Shown here one piece after another: positions 62,500 through 64,000 of a stretch of DNA of 64,000 nucleotides. The number at the start of each line of letters is the position of its first letter. The first letter of the stretch is position 1. The DNA comes from JANXSS01 sp040385645. Lineage in GTDB: Bacteria; Pseudomonadota; Gammaproteobacteria; Burkholderiales; Burkholderiaceae_D. Position numbers and translations under genes: made by a program. The notes beneath the pieces were generated by a model. The model saw only the letters and a program-made list of their open reading frames with translations, was not told the origin of the DNA and did no database searches. Location: assembly GCA_040385645.1 (NCBI GenBank), contig JAZKGZ010000005.1:1-64000 (forward strand), written 5' to 3'.

Positions 62500-63849
62500 A
62501 TGAAACCGGTAATTGCTATCGTAGGCCGTCCGAACGTCGGTAAATCGACTCTGTTCAATCGGCTCACGCGCTCGCGTGATGCGCTGGTTGCAGACCTGCC
62601 GGGCTTGACCCGCGACCGCCACTATGGCGAGGGTCGCATGGGCGAGCGGCCGTTTCTAGCAATCGATACCGGCGGTTTCGAGCCGGTCGCCAAGGATGGC
62701 ATTTTGCATGAAATGGCCAAGCAGACCAAACAAGCCGTGGCAGAAGCCGACATCGTGATATTTTTAGTCGACGGTCGTCAGGGCATTACCCCGCATGATA
62801 AAACCATCACTGATTTTCTGCGCAAATCCGGGCGCTCGGTCATGCTGGTCGTAAATAAAGCCGAAGGTATGAAATACAGTGCCGTCACGGCCGATTTTTA
62901 CGAGCTTGGCCTGGGTGACCCGTATGTAATTTCGGCGGCCCACGGCGACGGCGTCATGGACTTGTTGGAAGAAGCACTCGATCTGGCGTTCGCGCGCCAG
63001 GCACCGGCAGAACAGGGCGTTGTGGCCGAAGATACCGGCAAGCAGATAAAAATTGCCATTGTCGGCAGACCCAACGTCGGCAAATCGACCCTGGTCAACA
63101 CCTTGCTCGGCGAAGAGCGTGTCATCGCGTTCGATATGCCCGGAACTACGCGCGACGCAATCGAAATCCCGTTCGAGCGTGACGGCAGGCACTACGTCCT
63201 GATCGACACTGCGGGTATCCGGCGCCGCGGGAAAGTATTCGAAGCCATCGAAAAATTCTCTGTCGTGAAAACACTGCAAGCTATCTCGGAAGCCAATGTC
63301 GTGCTTTTACTGCTCGACGCTCAACAGGATATTTCGGAGCAAGATGCCCACATTGCAGGATTCGTATTGGAATCCGGACGGGCGTTAGTCGTTGGTGTGA
63401 ACAAGTGGGACGGCCTCATCAGCGACCGCCGCGATGAGATCAAAATCGACATCGAACGCAAATTAAATTTTCTATCGTTCGCCAAATTTCATTTTATTTC
63501 AGCGCTAAAAGCGACCGGCGTCGACCAGCTGATGAAATCGATCAATACCGCGTATGCCGCAGCAATGTCCGATCTTTCCACGCCAAAACTGACGCGCGCA
63601 CTGATCGACGCAGTAGAGCATCAGCAGCCCCGCCGGAAAGGATCGATACGGCCGAAACTACGCTACGCACATCAGGGCGGTATGAATCCGCCGATCGTGG
63701 TAATTCACGGCAACGCTTTGGAGGCAGTCGACGACCAATACAAGCGTTATCTGGAAAAACATTTCCGCGAGACATTTTCTTTGACTGGCACGCCGCTGCG
63801 CATTGAACTGCGTTCCAGCAGGAACCCATTCATCCGTGCCCCGAAATAG
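62500..63849 (+). CDS. der: Ribosome-assembly GTPase Der (EngA)
   Basis: 449 residues with two tandem GTPase domains: G1 motifs GRPNVGKS at 9-16 and again near 189, DLPGLTRD and DMPGTTRD switch regions, NKAE and NKWD G4 motifs. A KH-like C-terminal domain (QPRRKGSIRPKLRYAHQGG) follows. Needed for 50S subunit maturation. hfq follows after 134 bases. Confidence 0.97.
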   Translation: MKPVIAIVGRPNVGKSTLFNRLTRSRDALVADLPGLTRDRHYGEGRMGERPFLAIDTGGFEPVAKDGILHEMAKQTKQAVAEADIVIFLVDGRQGITPHDKTITDFLRKSGRSVMLVVNKAEGMKYSAVTADFYELGLGDPYVISAAHGDGVMDLLEEALDLAFARQAPAEQGVVAEDTGKQIKIAIVGRPNVGKSTLVNTLLGEERVIAFDMPGTTRDAIEIPFERDGRHYVLIDTAGIRRRGKVFEAIEKFSVVKTLQAISEANVVLLLLDAQQDISEQDAHIAGFVLESGRALVVGVNKWDGLISDRRDEIKIDIERKLNFLSFAKFHFISALKATGVDQLMKSINTAYAAAMSDLSTPKLTRALIDAVEHQQPRRKGSIRPKLRYAHQGGMNPPIVVIHGNALEAVDDQYKRYLEKHFRETFSLTGTPLRIELRSSRNPFIRAPK

Positions 63850-63983
63850 CAGCAAAGTTGGAAATCAGCTAAAGTCGATCAGCACGAGGCATACCGAAAC
63901 CTTCAGCCAGCCTAGCAGAATGGCTCTTGAAATATCGTCAGGCTGCCTCCAACTCTTCACCACAACAGGATTACGGAGCTGAT

Positions 63984-64000
63984 ATGAGCAACAAAGGGCA
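63984..64000 (+). CDS. hfq: RNA chaperone Hfq, first codons only
   Basis: ATG at 63984 opens MSNKG and the window ends in the next codon. Betaproteobacterial Hfq starts this way, and der-hfq is the conserved order; GGAG lies 6 bases upstream. The rest is outside the window. The spacer 63850-63983 has no hairpin I can call and probably carries the hfq promoter. Confidence 0.85.

Overview
The window reads as a contiguous chromosomal segment of a betaproteobacterium, order Burkholderiales. I infer this from gene order and protein sequence: tRNA-Val, thrS-infC-rpmI-rplT-pheS-pheT-ihfA-merR; mdh-sdhCDAB-sdhE-gltA-sucA-sucB-lpdA-zapE; surE-pcm-nlpD-rlmD; and ndk-rlmN-pilW-rodZ-ispG-hisS-yfgM-bamB-der-hfq. 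The oxalobacter/burkholderia side is most likely; I cannot name a genus.

Layout. 1-8104: translation genes (tRNA-Val, ThrRS, IF3, L35, L20, PheRS) plus IHF-alpha and a MerR regulator. 8105-11880: accessory stretch with an unknown 236-residue protein, two small proteins, a double glycine-zipper envelope protein, and an effector-like gene behind a PIP/hrpII-type promoter. 12117-20168: a tripartite RND efflux pump followed by a heavy-metal-type two-component system. 20169-21227: a decayed toxin-antitoxin pair, an orphan hrpII-like box and tRNA-Pro. 21353-25834: an M14 carboxypeptidase, then DUF1631 and DUF2863 proteins. 25960-43013: almost the whole TCA cycle (aconitase, a lyase-family protein, malate dehydrogenase, succinate dehydrogenase, citrate synthase, 2-oxoglutarate dehydrogenase E1/E2/E3). 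43043-52294: zapE, a PP2C phosphatase, a DinG-family helicase, surE, pcm, an NlpD-like lipoprotein and rlmD, with no rpoS between nlpD and rlmD. 52301-53310: a leucine-rich-repeat protein ending in decapeptide repeats, behind a second hrpII box. 53386-64000: a YccA-type membrane protein, ndk, rlmN, type IV pilus, cell-shape, isoprenoid, HisRS and outer-membrane assembly genes, der, and the first codons of hfq.

The most unusual signal is a set of three TTCG-N16-TTCG elements in noncoding DNA, each with a YANNNT-like -10 at about the spacing known for HrpB/HrpX-activated promoters. Two of them sit directly upstream of genes that look like type III effectors: one of unknown fold, and one combining an IpaH-like LRR region (without the NEL ligase domain) with a C-terminal array of ten-residue repeats. 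No secretion apparatus or HrpB regulator lies in the window, so this points to a type III regulon elsewhere in the genome. With the missing rpoS and a decayed toxin gene, it suggests a host-associated lifestyle; that is inference.

A second theme is short degenerate tandem repeats (11-15 bp period) at gene ends and in spacers, some of which duplicate the stop codon of the preceding gene.
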